Shown: positions 36,924 to 46,865 of the stretch, piece after piece
Numbering within the stretch: the first letter of the stretch is position 1
How the letters are laid out: every line of letters begins with the position of its first letter
Source of the DNA: an uncultured Alphaproteobacteria bacterium
GTDB lineage: Bacteria > Pseudomonadota > Alphaproteobacteria > Rhodobacterales > Rhodobacteraceae
Reading direction: 5' to 3'
DNA: 64,000 nucleotides
Assembly (NCBI GenBank): GCA_902619165.1
Contig: CACNDI010000004.1
Coordinates: forward strand, 118,635-182,634
Position numbers and translations under genes: made by a program
Notes under the pieces: generated by a model
Databases searched by the model: none
Told to the model about the DNA's origin: nothing
The model's input: only the letters and a program-made list of their open reading frames with translations

Positions 36924-37774
36924 TGGCTAAGATTATAGCGGGAGTAGGATGCTCACATGTACCAGCAATTGGTGTTGCGATGGATACGGGTATAACACAT
37001 GAGGAATATTGGAAACCAGTTTTTGAAGGGTTTAAAAAATCTAGAGAATGGATGAAAAAACAAAATCCTGACATAATATTTCTTGTTTACAACGATCATT
37101 GTACCGCTTTTGATGCAAGGTGCATTCCTACCTTTGCGCTTGGATGTGGGGCCGAATTTCAACCTGCAGATGAAGGATGGGGGCCTAGGCCAGTGCCATC
37201 AGTAAAAAACCATCAAAAAATGGCAAGCCATATAGCACAATCTTTAGTGCTCAATGAATTTGATATTACAATCATGAATGAGATGGAAGTTGATCACGGT
37301 CTTACCGTTCCTTTGTCAGTCATGTTTGGAGAAATAAAGCAGAATGACGAATGGCCTTCTCTAGTAATTCCACTTTGTGTAAACGTTGTTCAATACCCAG
37401 CTCCAACTGGTAATAGGTGCTATAATCTAGGTAAAGCTATACGAAGAGCCATTGAGAGTTATGAAGAAGATTTAAGTGTTATTATTTTTGGTACAGGGGG
37501 TATGAGCCATCAGTTACAGTATAAGAGGGCTGGGCTTATTAATTCTGATTGGGACAAACGGTTCCTCGACCTTATGACAAAGGATCCAGTTGGAGCCAGT
37601 CAAATCACGCACCTCGAGTATCTAAGGGAAACTGGCAGTGAAGGAATTGAGATGGTAATGTGGTTAATTATGAGAGGTGCTTTGAACGAAAGTGTTACCG
37701 AAGTCCATCGCCACTATCACGTTCCTGCATCTAATACAGCTGTTGGGCATATAATTTTAGAAAATGATGCATGA
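36923..37774 (+). CDS. ligB: Protocatechuate 4,5-dioxygenase, beta subunit
   Basis: Catalytic Fe(II) subunit, 283 residues from ATG 36923. It opens MAKIIAGVGCSHVPAIG with an iron-ligand His, then YNDHCTAFD with the second metal His region, EVDHGLTVPLS, and IFGTGGMSHQLQ. It cleaves protocatechuate between C4 and C5 to 4-carboxy-2-hydroxymuconate-6-semialdehyde. An upstream in-frame start at 36908 is less likely, because GGGGAGAAG lies just before 36923. Confidence 0.95.
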   Translation: MAKIIAGVGCSHVPAIGVAMDTGITHEEYWKPVFEGFKKSREWMKKQNPDIIFLVYNDHCTAFDARCIPTFALGCGAEFQPADEGWGPRPVPSVKNHQKMASHIAQSLVLNEFDITIMNEMEVDHGLTVPLSVMFGEIKQNDEWPSLVIPLCVNVVQYPAPTGNRCYNLGKAIRRAIESYEEDLSVIIFGTGGMSHQLQYKRAGLINSDWDKRFLDLMTKDPVGASQITHLEYLRETGSEGIEMVMWLIMRGALNESVTEVHRHYHVPASNTAVGHIILENDA

Positions 37775-37784
37775 GGAAAAATAA

Positions 37785-38735
37785 ATGAGAATTTGTGTTG
37801 CTGGAGCCTACGGTGCATTTGGCCTAAAACATTTAGATGCTTTAAAAAATATTGAGGATATACAAGTTGTCTCTATTATGGGGCCAAACAGAGACAAAAT
37901 AGCGGCTCTTGCAAACGAGCGGCATATAGAGCACTTCAGTAATAGTCTTGAGGAGTGTATTTCTTTACAAGATGTTGATGCTGTTATTCTATCAACTCCT
38001 ACCCAGATGCATGCTAATCAAGCAATTGAGTGCATGAATGCTGGCAAACATGTTCTTGTAGAAATTCCGATGGCTGACACCTTAGCTGATAGCAATCGTA
38101 TTGTTGATAAGAAAAGGGAAACTGGCCTAATCTGCATGGCAGGTCACGTGCGGAGGTTCAATCCATCTCATCAATGGATAAACAACAAAATTAAAGCAGG
38201 GGAACTTAAAATTCAACAAATGGATGCACAAACCTACTTCTTTCGCAGAACAAATACTAATGCAAAGGGTGAACCAAGATCATGGACCGATCATCTACTT
38301 TGGCATCATGCCTGTCATACGGTTGATCTATTCCAGTATCAAACACAAAGTAAAGTGGTGCGAACCTTTGGTTTGCAAGGACCTTTACACCCAGAACTCG
38401 GCATTGCTATGGATATGTCTATAGGTATGAAAACTGAAGATGAGGCAATTTGTACTCTTTCTCTTAGCTTTAACAATAATGGGCCTTTTGGTACGTTTTT
38501 CAGATATATATGTGATAATGGAACATATTTAGCCAGATATGATGATCTTTATGATGGGGACAATAAACAGATTGATTTGAGTGGGGTGGATGTTTCAAAC
38601 AATGGTATAGAGTTAATTGATCGAGAATTTATTTCCGCGATTAAAGAAAACCGTCAACCAAACGCGTGTGTTACCGATGCTATTTCAGCAATGCAAACTC
38701 TTGACAAAATAGAGAGAGATTTACAAAGTGACTGA
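37785..38735 (+). CDS. ligC: 4-carboxy-2-hydroxymuconate-6-semialdehyde dehydrogenase (Gfo/Idh/MocA family)
   Basis: 316 residues. The Rossmann motif CVAGAYGAFGLKHLDAL (about 3-19) and STPTQMHANQAIECMNAGKHVLVEIPMA mark the Gfo/Idh/MocA fold, to which LigC belongs. In this operon it should oxidise the ring-cleavage semialdehyde (as hemiacetal) to 2-pyrone-4,6-dicarboxylate with NAD(P). Identification as LigC rests on family plus position directly after ligB. Confidence 0.85.
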   Translation: MRICVAGAYGAFGLKHLDALKNIEDIQVVSIMGPNRDKIAALANERHIEHFSNSLEECISLQDVDAVILSTPTQMHANQAIECMNAGKHVLVEIPMADTLADSNRIVDKKRETGLICMAGHVRRFNPSHQWINNKIKAGELKIQQMDAQTYFFRRTNTNAKGEPRSWTDHLLWHHACHTVDLFQYQTQSKVVRTFGLQGPLHPELGIAMDMSIGMKTEDEAICTLSLSFNNNGPFGTFFRYICDNGTYLARYDDLYDGDNKQIDLSGVDVSNNGIELIDREFISAIKENRQPNACVTDAISAMQTLDKIERDLQSD

Positions 38736-39462
38736 AAATAAAACAGCACTGATACTTTCTGCACATGCCGCAGATTTTGTTTGGCGTTGTGGGGGTGCTA
38801 TAGCACTTCATGAAAAGCTTGGATATAAAGTTACCATAGCTTGCATGTCATTCGGTGAGAGAGGTGAGAGCGCTAAGCTATGGAAGCAAAGTGGAATGAC
38901 CTTAGAAAAAGTAAAAAGCAACAGAAAAAGTGAAGCAGAAAAAGCAGCTAAGGCACTAAACGCCCATAATATTATTTTTTTTGATCTTGGTGATTATCCT
39001 TTGGAAATTGACAAAGAAGCAAAGTTAAAAATAGTAGATCTCATTCGAAGTATTCAGCCAAATTTCATGATGAGTCATTCTAAATATGACCAGTATAATA
39101 CAGATCATATGCTTATGACTAAGATAGCGATCGAGACACGTATGATTGCGCAGGCTTGGGGACACAACCCAGGGGAAAAGGTGCTTGGCGCCCCTCAACT
39201 ATATTTATTTGAACCTCATCAAACCGAGCAAATGGGTTGGAGACCTGATATATTTTTAGATATCACAGAAGTTTGGGATAATAAACGAAAAGCGATAGAG
39301 TGTATGGAAGGGCAGCATCACTTGTGGAATTATTATACGAATTTGGCAGAAAACCGTGCAAATCATTTTAGGCGCAATTCTGGAGGAATGGCTGGAGGTC
39401 GTGTTGCTAAATACGCTGAAGCATTTGAGTCAATGTATCCAGTCTGTAAGGATGAGCTTTGA
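38728..39462 (+). CDS. galB: 4-oxalomesaconate hydratase, PIG-L/LmbE type
   Basis: 244 residues of the PIG-L zinc hydrolase family, starting at GTG 38728, which overlaps ligC by 8 bp. Zinc-binding points are [14 protein letters not shown] at the N-terminus (an AHAADF variant of the usual HPDD) and the DQYNTDHML His segment. GalB of gallate-degrading Pseudomonas is a hydratase of this fold. Here it supplies the hydration of 4-oxalomesaconate, for which no LigJ-type gene is seen. Confidence 0.82.
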   Translation: MTENKTALILSAHAADFVWRCGGAIALHEKLGYKVTIACMSFGERGESAKLWKQSGMTLEKVKSNRKSEAEKAAKALNAHNIIFFDLGDYPLEIDKEAKLKIVDLIRSIQPNFMMSHSKYDQYNTDHMLMTKIAIETRMIAQAWGHNPGEKVLGAPQLYLFEPHQTEQMGWRPDIFLDITEVWDNKRKAIECMEGQHHLWNYYTNLAENRANHFRRNSGGMAGGRVAKYAEAFESMYPVCKDEL

Positions 39463-40136
39463 TGGGAGGAATCGTAGTTCAAAACTTTGAGCGAGTAGAG
39501 CAAGAAATTATTAATGGGTTACAATCCTGCGGAGTATCTACCATCCATGAAGCACAAGGAAGAAAAGGTTTGTTGGCAAGTTATATTTCGCCTGTAATTC
39601 CAGGAAAAAGAATTGCAGGATCAGCCATAACAATATTAGCTGCGCCTGCCGATAACTGGATGGTGCACGTGGCAATCGAACAAATAAAGCCTGGTGATAT
39701 AATGATATTGGGTACGACATCTCCTTCAGATGCGGGGTATTTTGGAGAATTGCTAGCGACATCTGCAATTGCAAGAGGTTGTAGAGGTTTCGTGATTGAT
39801 GGCGGCTGTCGAGATATTGCAGAATTGAGAAAAATAGGTTTTCCAGTTTGGTGTAAGGCCCACAATGCGCAAGGGACTGTGAAAGAGGTTGTTGGGTCAG
39901 TTAATATTCCTATTGTTTGTGCAGGAGCGTCTGTTGATGCTGGTGATGTAATAGTAGCTGATGATGATGGAGTGTGTATTGTTAAGAGAGGCGAAGCAAA
40001 ATCAGTTTTCGGACTAGCACAGGAAAGAGAAAGGCTCGAAGTCGAAAAACGAAAAAAACTAGCTTCCGGTGAACTAGGATTAGATATCTATAATATGCGA
40101 GAGAAGTTAAAGAAATACGGTTTAAAATATGTCTGA
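39462..40136 (+). CDS. ligK: 4-carboxy-4-hydroxy-2-oxoadipate aldolase / oxaloacetate decarboxylase
   Basis: 224 residues from ATG 39462, which overlaps the galB stop as TGATG. It belongs to the RraA-like class II aldolase group: [11 protein letters not shown], the [24 protein letters not shown] core and [14 protein letters not shown]. The Arg and Asp in GGCRD and the ELLA segment form the usual pyruvate/metal site. It splits the final pathway intermediate to pyruvate and oxaloacetate. Confidence 0.93.
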   Translation: MGGIVVQNFERVEQEIINGLQSCGVSTIHEAQGRKGLLASYISPVIPGKRIAGSAITILAAPADNWMVHVAIEQIKPGDIMILGTTSPSDAGYFGELLATSAIARGCRGFVIDGGCRDIAELRKIGFPVWCKAHNAQGTVKEVVGSVNIPIVCAGASVDAGDVIVADDDGVCIVKRGEAKSVFGLAQERERLEVEKRKKLASGELGLDIYNMREKLKKYGLKYV

Positions 40137-41205
40137 AGGCACCCCAGCGATGTGGATGAGAGGAGGAACGTCAAAGGGGCTATATTTTTTAAAAGAGGAC
40201 ATTCCGAATGATATTGCGAAAAGAGAAGACTTTCTACTTTCTATTTTTGGTTCTCCAGATAATTTACAAATAAATGGTGTTGGAGGAGGAAACCCCTTAA
40301 CGTCTAAGGTTGCCATTGTTTCAAAATCAAAAAGGTCTGATATTGATGTTGACTACCTATTTCTTCAGGTTGCAGTAGATGATTATGTGGTGTCCTCTAC
40401 CCAAAATTGTGGCAACATACTCGCTGGTATTGCGCCCTTTGCAATAGAGCGTGGACTGATAAAACCAGAAAAAGATAAAACATCTGTAAGAATTTTTATG
40501 GAGAATTCAAAACAAATTGCTATTGCCACTGTTGACACCCCGGATGGTACTTTAACTTACAATGGAAATACATACATAGATGGTGTTACCTTGCCAAGTT
40601 CCCCCATTTCATTAGAGTTTCTGGATATTGAGGGGTCTTTATGTGGCGAGCTTTTACCGAGCGGTAATATAAAAGATGAAATAGATGGATATTCTGTAAC
40701 AATGATTGATAACGGAATGCCATGTGTAATTATTGAAGCTAGTCAACTAGGTCTTAATGGCAACGAAAGGCTCGAGGAACTGGAACAAAATACTTCTCTG
40801 AGAGAAACTCTTGAATCCCTTCGACTTAAGTGTGGAAAGATTATGAATCTTGGAGATGTGAAAGAGAAAACGGTACCTAAAATGACAATTGTGAGCAAAC
40901 CTCTAAACGGTGGTATGATAAATACGCGAACATTTATTCCTCATCGGTGCCATCGCTCTATCGGTGTTTTTGGTGCAATTTCAGTTGCAACGGCTTGTCT
41001 GATAGAAGATACTCCTATCAATGAATTGTCGATAGTTCCTGATGGTGAAAAAAAATTATGTTCCATTGAACATCCCTCAGGACAGATGCATGTTTTAGCA
41101 GAGTTGAGAGATCAAAAGATCAAATCAACAGCTATTTTAAGAACGGCCCGAAAGCTATTTGATGGTATGGTATTTCCCCATGAAGAGAGTGAGAAGGCTA
41201 ATTGA
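40129..41205 (+). CDS. galD: 4-oxalomesaconate tautomerase (PrpF family)
   Basis: 358 residues of the PrpF/diaminopimelate-epimerase-like fold. Typical segments are [16 protein letters not shown] at the N-terminus, [35 protein letters not shown] and [18 protein letters not shown]. GalD interconverts keto and enol forms of 4-oxalomesaconate so that the PIG-L-type hydratase can act. This pairing with galB makes the assignment coherent. It overlaps ligK by 8 bp. Confidence 0.9.
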   Translation: MSEGTPAMWMRGGTSKGLYFLKEDIPNDIAKREDFLLSIFGSPDNLQINGVGGGNPLTSKVAIVSKSKRSDIDVDYLFLQVAVDDYVVSSTQNCGNILAGIAPFAIERGLIKPEKDKTSVRIFMENSKQIAIATVDTPDGTLTYNGNTYIDGVTLPSSPISLEFLDIEGSLCGELLPSGNIKDEIDGYSVTMIDNGMPCVIIEASQLGLNGNERLEELEQNTSLRETLESLRLKCGKIMNLGDVKEKTVPKMTIVSKPLNGGMINTRTFIPHRCHRSIGVFGAISVATACLIEDTPINELSIVPDGEKKLCSIEHPSGQMHVLAELRDQKIKSTAILRTARKLFDGMVFPHEESEKAN

Positions 41206-41209
41206 AATC

Positions 41210-42085
41210 ATGGATGCAGATTGGCTACCTTTTCACCCTAATCCGCGTAAACCAAAGTTCAAGGTACCCCAAGGTGCAGTAGATGCCCATTGCCATGTTT
41301 TCGGTCCAGCTGCTCGTTTCCCATTTGCTTCAGAAAGAAAGTATACCCCCTGTGATGCATCCAAAGAGCAATTATTTGCACTCAGAGATTTTTTAGGTTT
41401 TGAACGCAGCGTGATAGTACAGGCGACTTGTCATGGAAAAAATAATGATGCCTTGGAGGATGCTTTGCTGAATTCAAATAATATGGCGAGAGGAATTGCC
41501 GCAGTTGGACCAGAAATCAATGAACAAACCCTAAAGCGCTTGGACCATGCAGGTGTTAGGGGTGTGAGATTCAATTTTGTAAAGAGGCTAGTAGATAATA
41601 CGCCGAAAGATATATTCAAAGATATATCGAATATGATCGCAGAATATGGATGGCATATTGTTGTATACGTCGAGTCACAAGACTTAGAGGAGCTGATTCC
41701 CTTTTTAAAAGCACTTCCAACACGTGTGGTTTTTGATCACATGGCACGACCAGATGTAGCAAAGGGCACCAATAGTAAGGACTTTAATTTATTAATGAAG
41801 CTAATGGAAACAGAAAAGTTTTGGTGCAAAACAACTTGTCCTGAAAGGCTGACTAAAGTCGGACCAGAAGAAAACTATTCCGATGTTTTACCGTTTATGA
41901 AAAAACTTGTGGAAAACTTTCCTGACAGAGTTTTATGGGGCACGGATTGGCCTCATCCGAATATGAAGTCGCATATGCCTGATGACGGTCAGCTAGTGGA
42001 CATCATAGAACTCTTTGCTCCGAAAGAGGAAACACAGAAAAAACTCCTGATTGATAATCCATTAGCTCTTTACTGGAATGATTGA
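41210..42085 (+). CDS. ligI: 2-pyrone-4,6-dicarboxylate hydrolase (amidohydrolase family)
   Basis: 291 residues from ATG 41210, four bases after the galD stop. Longer in-frame starts would overlap galD. The N-terminus MDADWLPFHPNPRKPKF and VDAHCHVFGPAARFPF, then AAVGPEI, FDHMARPD and WGTDWPHPNM with the terminal catalytic Asp, match the PDC hydrolase branch. It opens the lactone ring to 4-oxalomesaconate. It is the last gene of the operon, convergent with the TRAP genes. Confidence 0.93.
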   Translation: MDADWLPFHPNPRKPKFKVPQGAVDAHCHVFGPAARFPFASERKYTPCDASKEQLFALRDFLGFERSVIVQATCHGKNNDALEDALLNSNNMARGIAAVGPEINEQTLKRLDHAGVRGVRFNFVKRLVDNTPKDIFKDISNMIAEYGWHIVVYVESQDLEELIPFLKALPTRVVFDHMARPDVAKGTNSKDFNLLMKLMETEKFWCKTTCPERLTKVGPEENYSDVLPFMKKLVENFPDRVLWGTDWPHPNMKSHMPDDGQLVDIIELFAPKEETQKKLLIDNPLALYWND

Positions 42086-42123
42086 ACCAAATTAGCCCAT
42101 TTTAACTTTTGCTTTGAAAAACA

Positions 42124-43524
42124 TCATGCTAATGACGGCAACCAAAGAACGATGCCTGGAAAAGAAATTAAAACGGCAATGGTAAAAGCATCCGCAATAA
42201 AAAATGGAGTTACTCCTTTAAAAACATCTTGCACACTTAAGTCATCTCGGACACCAGCAACGACGAAGCAATTTAATCCAATAGGTGGCGTTATCAAACA
42301 GAACTCTGCCATTTTCACAACCAGTATACCAAACCATATCGCGCACATAGTGCCAGACATTCCAAATGCACTATCAGCGGCTGATACAGTTTCACCTCCA
42401 TTTAGTGCCATAACAGCTGGGTAAACAACCGGTAGTGTTAATAGCAACATACCTATGGCATCCATGAACATGCCGAGAACAGCATATCCAAGTAAGATGC
42501 AAACCAATATCAGTACAGGAGACATATCCAGCGATGTAATCCAAGATGAAAATGCATCTGGAAGCTTCGCAAAACCGAGGAAGCGAACATAGATAAGCAC
42601 ACCCCAAATAATGGTAAATATCATTATAGTTAATTTTGCAGTTTCTAGAAGAGCTTCCTTAAGCTGTTTTATTCGCATGCCTCTGTAGATAGCCATTAAA
42701 AAAACAATAAAAGCACCTATGGCCCCTCCCTCTGTAGGTGTTCCCCATGCATCACCGAATGGGTTATAAACGAAAAAAATTATTATTATTATAACGGCAA
42801 CAATTGGAAAAGCTGGTGCTAGGCTTTCAAAACGCTCTTTCCAAGTAAATCCGCTAACGGGAGGCCCAACGTTCTTAAAATAAAGAGCAATGCAAACAAT
42901 TAATCCGCCATAAACTAATGCTGAAACTGCACCCGGAATAAACCCAGCTAGTAATAATTTCCCTACATCCTGTTCCACTATTATAGCATAAATTACAAGA
43001 ATTGCAGAGGGGGGTATTAAAGACGCTAAAGTGCCACCAGCAGCAACAACACCAGCCGCAAATTGTTTGTTGTAACCTATTTTAAGCATCTCAGGAATTG
43101 CAATTCGCGCAAATACAGCAGCTGTTGCAACAGACGCTCCTGATACTGCAGCAAATCCAGCGGTTGCAAAAACAGTTGATACTGCCAGGCCACCGGGTAC
43201 CCAAGCAATCCATCGTTTGGCAGCCTCAAACAGAGCAGATGTCAACTTTGCATAATAGGCTAAATATCCAATTAAAATAAAAACGGGTATTAGACTTAAC
43301 ACGTGGGCGCTTACTTTAGAGTGAGGGGTGAGGCCTGCAACCTTGACGCTTATCTGAAGTGCTTTTAAAAAACGATTAGGATCATAATCAAACCCATTCC
43401 AACGAAGCCAAACCAAACCAATAAACCCGGCTAAACCCGCGGCAAATGCTACGCGCATACCTAGAACAACAAGAAGCAACATTCCTCCGCTCACCCATAG
43501 ACCTATAGTAATATTTTCCATCAA
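42124..43524 (-). CDS. dctM: TRAP transporter, large permease (DctM)
   Basis: 466 residues with about twelve membrane segments. Family segments include VLGMRVAFAAGLAGF, VPVFILIGYLAYYA-like text near 85, FAAVSGASVATAAVFARIAIPEM and GVVAAGGTLASLIPPSAILVIYA. It forms the sodium-coupled channel of a tripartite periplasmic transporter. It overlaps the small permease gene by 4 bp. The substrate cannot be read from it. Confidence 0.93.
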   Translation of the reverse strand: MMENITIGLWVSGGMLLLVVLGMRVAFAAGLAGFIGLVWLRWNGFDYDPNRFLKALQISVKVAGLTPHSKVSAHVLSLIPVFILIGYLAYYAKLTSALFEAAKRWIAWVPGGLAVSTVFATAGFAAVSGASVATAAVFARIAIPEMLKIGYNKQFAAGVVAAGGTLASLIPPSAILVIYAIIVEQDVGKLLLAGFIPGAVSALVYGGLIVCIALYFKNVGPPVSGFTWKERFESLAPAFPIVAVIIIIIFFVYNPFGDAWGTPTEGGAIGAFIVFLMAIYRGMRIKQLKEALLETAKLTIMIFTIIWGVLIYVRFLGFAKLPDAFSSWITSLDMSPVLILVCILLGYAVLGMFMDAIGMLLLTLPVVYPAVMALNGGETVSAADSAFGMSGTMCAIWFGILVVKMAEFCLITPPIGLNCFVVAGVRDDLSVQDVFKGVTPFFIADAFTIAVLISFPGIVLWLPSLA

Positions 43525-44150
43525 CTAGATCTATCAATTGCATCGGTCTCAAGTTTTGCTTGTTGAGAGGCACTCAAGACTAAAGGCACTGCTGATGGTT
43601 GATCCAATCCAAATATTAAAGCTCTTGTATATCCAATAGCTTGTAAAAATAGACGAAGGGCCAGAACACTAAAAGCAAAGGGAACCACAAGCTTAGAAGG
43701 CCAAATAGGCAATCCAATATCAATGGAACTATCTCGACTACAAAAAGGCCGCGCACAATCAAATGATCTATTGAAATGCACCCACGCACCCCATGTAAGT
43801 GCTAAGATAAGGACAAGTATAAGAACTATTGACAGCAATTCAAAGAGCCAAAGAGCCCTCCCTCTTAAAAAAGAAACAAAAATGTCCATCCTAATATGAC
43901 TTCCGTCTCTTTGAACATAAGATACACCCATTATTGCTATTATAGGCATTGCAGCCTCTATATAATCCACGTATCCAGCTAGGGGAGCATTAAAAAATTT
44001 CCGACCCGTAACAGAGTACACAGCCAAAAACATAAGAGACAAAATCGCTAGGCCACTTATCAAAGCACAAAATTTCTCAAGCTTTAGCAGATATCTGTCG
44101 AGGCGACTCAATAAATGCCCATCCTCAATTACCGCAACTTGGCCAGCCAT
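43521..44150 (-). CDS. dctQ: TRAP transporter, small permease (DctQ)
   Basis: 209 residues from ATG 44150, which follows AAGGATTATC. A longer frame to 44201 is less likely. It has four membrane helices with the family pattern TGRKFFNAPLAGYVDYIEAAMPIIAIMG and VQRDGSHIRMDIFV. Bracing partner of DctM. It lies between dctP and dctM on the minus strand. Confidence 0.9.
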   Translation of the reverse strand: MAGQVAVIEDGHLLSRLDRYLLKLEKFCALISGLAILSLMFLAVYSVTGRKFFNAPLAGYVDYIEAAMPIIAIMGVSYVQRDGSHIRMDIFVSFLRGRALWLFELLSIVLILVLILALTWGAWVHFNRSFDCARPFCSRDSSIDIGLPIWPSKLVVPFAFSVLALRLFLQAIGYTRALIFGLDQPSAVPLVLSASQQAKLETDAIDRSS

Positions 44151-44210
44151 TAGATAATCCTTAGTTGAAATGGTTAGGTCAAAACAAATTGACCTAACCA
44201 TAAGTCAGCA

Positions 44211-45224
44211 TTAGTTTGAAGCCTTTGCTTTAGCCAAGGTCTTCATAACTAAATCGTACAATTCTTGACCTGGCAACCCTTGGGCTTCCATGTCCTTTAT
44301 CCATGCATCACGAATAGGATCAGCTGCCCTTTTACGAAACTCTGCAATTACTGAATCGCTTATCTCTATCTTTTTAACACCTTTTTCAGCAAGCACAGAA
44401 TCCCACTTGCTCAAAAGTTTCCCATAATTATCTAGATAGTGATCAAGTGCTTCTTCTATTGATCCATCAAGCGCGTTTTTATGTTTAGATGATAGTCCTT
44501 CATAAGCATCAATGTTGACTACTACTGGGCAATTTACTGTCCCTGGATTAAGGTTGGCTGTCCACCAGTCGGCTTGATTGATTGTTCCAAATGATAAATG
44601 TGCGTGTTGCGCGAAAGCTACTGTATCGACTACACCCGACTCCATTGCTTGATAGGCCTCTGTAGCAGTTACCGACGTCGGTACGGCTCCAACTGCTTTA
44701 AATGCCTGACCTAAACCACCAGTTGCTCGCACTCTCATTCCGTTAAACTCTTCAAGAGTATCTCTTGGATCCCCAGTTCCCACCAAGTTATATTGTGGCA
44801 TAGGTGAGGTCATAAGAAGCTTTGCATTCCATTGTTCCATTTCCTTGGTCGCTGCTGGATGTGCATATACAGCGCTTGAAACAGCTACTTCTTGTTCTAA
44901 AGTCTCTACCCCTAGAAAAGGTAGTTCCAAAACAGTTACCACTCTGTTTTTATCACGGTGATAGCCAGCACAGAATTGGGCCATCTCAAATGCACCTATA
45001 CTTATACCATCCAAGTTTTCTTTATTTTTGGATAATCCACCATAAGAGATATTCATAGTGAACTCTCCGTTTGTTTTCTCGCTTACGAGCTCTGCAAGTT
45101 TTTCAATATGTTCGGTGAATGCTCTACGTTTGCCCCATACTGAAACATTCCACTCTTCAGCAAATGTCTCTGTGCCAAAGCAAAAAACTATAGTAACTAT
45201 GCACAGTTTTTTTAAAAATTTCAT
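44211..45224 (-). CDS. dctP: TRAP transporter, periplasmic substrate-binding protein (DctP)
   Basis: 337 residues with a signal peptide ending near CFGTETFAEE. The binding-protein fold shows in TEHIEKLAELVSEKTNGEFT, the FNGMRVRATGGLGQAF segment with the carboxylate-binding Arg, and VPTSVTATEAYQAMESGVVDTVAF. It captures an organic acid in the periplasm. Being next to the protocatechuate genes it may bind an aromatic or related carboxylate, but it is convergent with, not part of, that operon. Confidence 0.92.
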   Translation of the reverse strand: MKFLKKLCIVTIVFCFGTETFAEEWNVSVWGKRRAFTEHIEKLAELVSEKTNGEFTMNISYGGLSKNKENLDGISIGAFEMAQFCAGYHRDKNRVVTVLELPFLGVETLEQEVAVSSAVYAHPAATKEMEQWNAKLLMTSPMPQYNLVGTGDPRDTLEEFNGMRVRATGGLGQAFKAVGAVPTSVTATEAYQAMESGVVDTVAFAQHAHLSFGTINQADWWTANLNPGTVNCPVVVNIDAYEGLSSKHKNALDGSIEEALDHYLDNYGKLLSKWDSVLAEKGVKKIEISDSVIAEFRKRAADPIRDAWIKDMEAQGLPGQELYDLVMKTLAKAKASN

Positions 45225-45528
45225 ACTCTTCTCCTTAGTGATTCCTTTTTTGCATCAATTGTTACGTTATATAATGTACTAGTAAACCCTCATCTAGCTA
45301 GCTCAAAGAGTTCATTTTAATCGAGCCAGATAGCACACCTATAATAATATTGAATTTGCTTTATCAGACAAGACGTTATAGTAGAAATTTTATTGGCTCT
45401 GAGTGCTTATTGCTTCTTAAAGAATAAAAAACTTAGTGATAAATTTTAAAAATGATAAAACCTTCCGATAATAGTTTTGAAAATATTACTCATAGATAAA
45501 TTGCGAAAATAGAAAGCCGTATTTAATT
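45225..45528. other. Divergent intergenic region between TRAP and Sox genes
   Basis: 304 bp, AT-rich, holding the upstream regions of dctP (minus) and the Sox cluster (plus). No gene, RNA or confident promoter box was recognised. No regulator gene (SoxR or LysR type) lies here. Confidence 0.5.
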
Positions 45529-45963
45529 ATGACAGATGGGTTGTTTGGAAAATATGTTTTAACGGTGATTATCCCATTTACCTTTAAAGAATTTTTTGGT
45601 TTGAAAAAAAAACCTTTTTTTCTTTTCCTGCTTATTTGTTTTTGTGGCTATATAAACAGTACCTATGCAGAGGTTAGAGGTAAATTGTTGTATTTTTATT
45701 CTGATACATGCGCTTATTGTAAAGCATGGGAGAATGAAATCGCCAATATTTATCTTAAAACAGAATTCGAAGACGAATTTAAACTTAGTTTCATTAATTT
45801 TTTTTCTAATGTTGAATTAGAAAAATATGCAATTTCAAAAACAGTAAAAGTTACTCCAACCTTTATATTCGTAAAAGACAAAACGGAAGTTGGCAGAATA
45901 GAGGGATACAACGGCCAAGAGTTATTTTGGTGGCAAGTTGATGAAATAATTAAAAAGCAATAG
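45529..45963 (+). CDS. soxS: Periplasmic thioredoxin-like protein SoxS
   Basis: Up to 144 residues. A hydrophobic signal (PFFLFLLICFCGYINSTYA) is followed by a thioredoxin fold with the redox pair DTCAYCKAWENEIANIY, TPTFIFVKD and the end GRIEGYNGQELFWWQVDEI. The EGY-G-FFW-like end matches SoxS of alphaproteobacterial Sox clusters, which keeps the SoxY cysteine reduced. The start is unsure. TTG at 45601 would give a more usual signal peptide. The membrane partner SoxV/CcdA is not in the window. Confidence 0.8.
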   Translation: MTDGLFGKYVLTVIIPFTFKEFFGLKKKPFFLFLLICFCGYINSTYAEVRGKLLYFYSDTCAYCKAWENEIANIYLKTEFEDEFKLSFINFFSNVELEKYAISKTVKVTPTFIFVKDKTEVGRIEGYNGQELFWWQVDEIIKKQ

Positions 45964-46055
45964 TCTAGAGTAAAATTTTGCAAATAATTATGTCTAGGAA
46001 ACCGTTGCTCTTCCAGTATGAGTGATATATGATTAGAACAAAGATAGGGGGAATT

Positions 46056-46505
46056 GTGAAAATAAGCCGTAGAAAAGCTGTAAAAATGATTGCTGTTTCC
46101 AGCGCACTTTTCTGCTCTGGCGGTGGCGGCGTTTTAGCCGGTAAGCCTGAAGTGTCTGATCAAATTAATAACATAATTTCTGGATCACAGGCTAGAGAAG
46201 TGGACGTTTTTTTAGATGTTCCTGAAATTGCTGAAAATGGAAATCAGGTTAAGGTTGCATTTGAGATAGAGAGCCCAATGTCTGAATCAGATTTTGTGCA
46301 ACAAGTTTATATAATGGCAGATGGGAACCCAGCTCCAAATGTTGCTAAATTCAATTTTACTCCCTATTCAGGTCAATGTTTTGCATCAACAAGGATGAGG
46401 CTCTCTAAAACTCAGGATGTTTATTTGGTTGCAAAGTTTAATGACGGGACCCACTCAATAACTCAATCAACTATAAAAGTAACAATAGGGGGCTGTGGAG
46501 GATAG
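46056..46505 (+). CDS. soxY: Sulfur carrier protein SoxY
   Basis: 149 residues from GTG 46056, placed after TAGGGGGAA. ATG 46029 is the longer alternative. It has a twin-arginine signal (KISRRKAVKMIAVSSALF). The C-terminus is the carrier arm GGCGG, whose cysteine holds the sulfur substrate, and it ends directly at the stop as required. soxZ follows after 2 bp. It is a core part of thiosulfate oxidation in the periplasm. Confidence 0.95.
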   Translation: MKISRRKAVKMIAVSSALFCSGGGGVLAGKPEVSDQINNIISGSQAREVDVFLDVPEIAENGNQVKVAFEIESPMSESDFVQQVYIMADGNPAPNVAKFNFTPYSGQCFASTRMRLSKTQDVYLVAKFNDGTHSITQSTIKVTIGGCGG

Positions 46506-46507
46506 TA

Positions 46508-46834
46508 ATGTCAAAAATTAAACCAAGAGCCAAGATTCCAAAAGAAGCGGAGCTTGACGAAGTCATAGAGATTAAGACCCTTATTAGACACCCAATGCAT
46601 AGTGGAAGGGTAAAGGACGTCGATGGTAAAACAATTCCGCGCCTAATTATTAATAAATTCAATGCAATGTTCAATGGTAAAGTTGTGTTTACGGTAAATT
46701 TAGAGCCATCCATTTCGAGCAATCCATACATATCTTTTCCCTTTAAAGTAAAAGAGGAAGGTACCTTTGAGCTTTCATGGGAAGAAGATGGTGGCAACCA
46801 GTATAAATTGACTAAGAGTTTAAAAGTCGTCTAG
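46508..46834 (+). CDS. soxZ: Sulfur carrier subunit SoxZ
   Basis: 108 residues, no signal peptide (exported with SoxY). Family marks: EVIEIKTLIRHPMHSGRVKD near the N-terminus, then INKFNAMFNGKVVF, FPFKVKEEGTFELSWEEDGG. It forms the heterodimer SoxYZ. It is located 2 bp after soxY. Confidence 0.95.
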   Translation: MSKIKPRAKIPKEAELDEVIEIKTLIRHPMHSGRVKDVDGKTIPRLIINKFNAMFNGKVVFTVNLEPSISSNPYISFPFKVKEEGTFELSWEEDGGNQYKLTKSLKVV

Positions 46835-46865
46835 CAGCAAATTGTTTTGATAGAAGGTAAAATAC

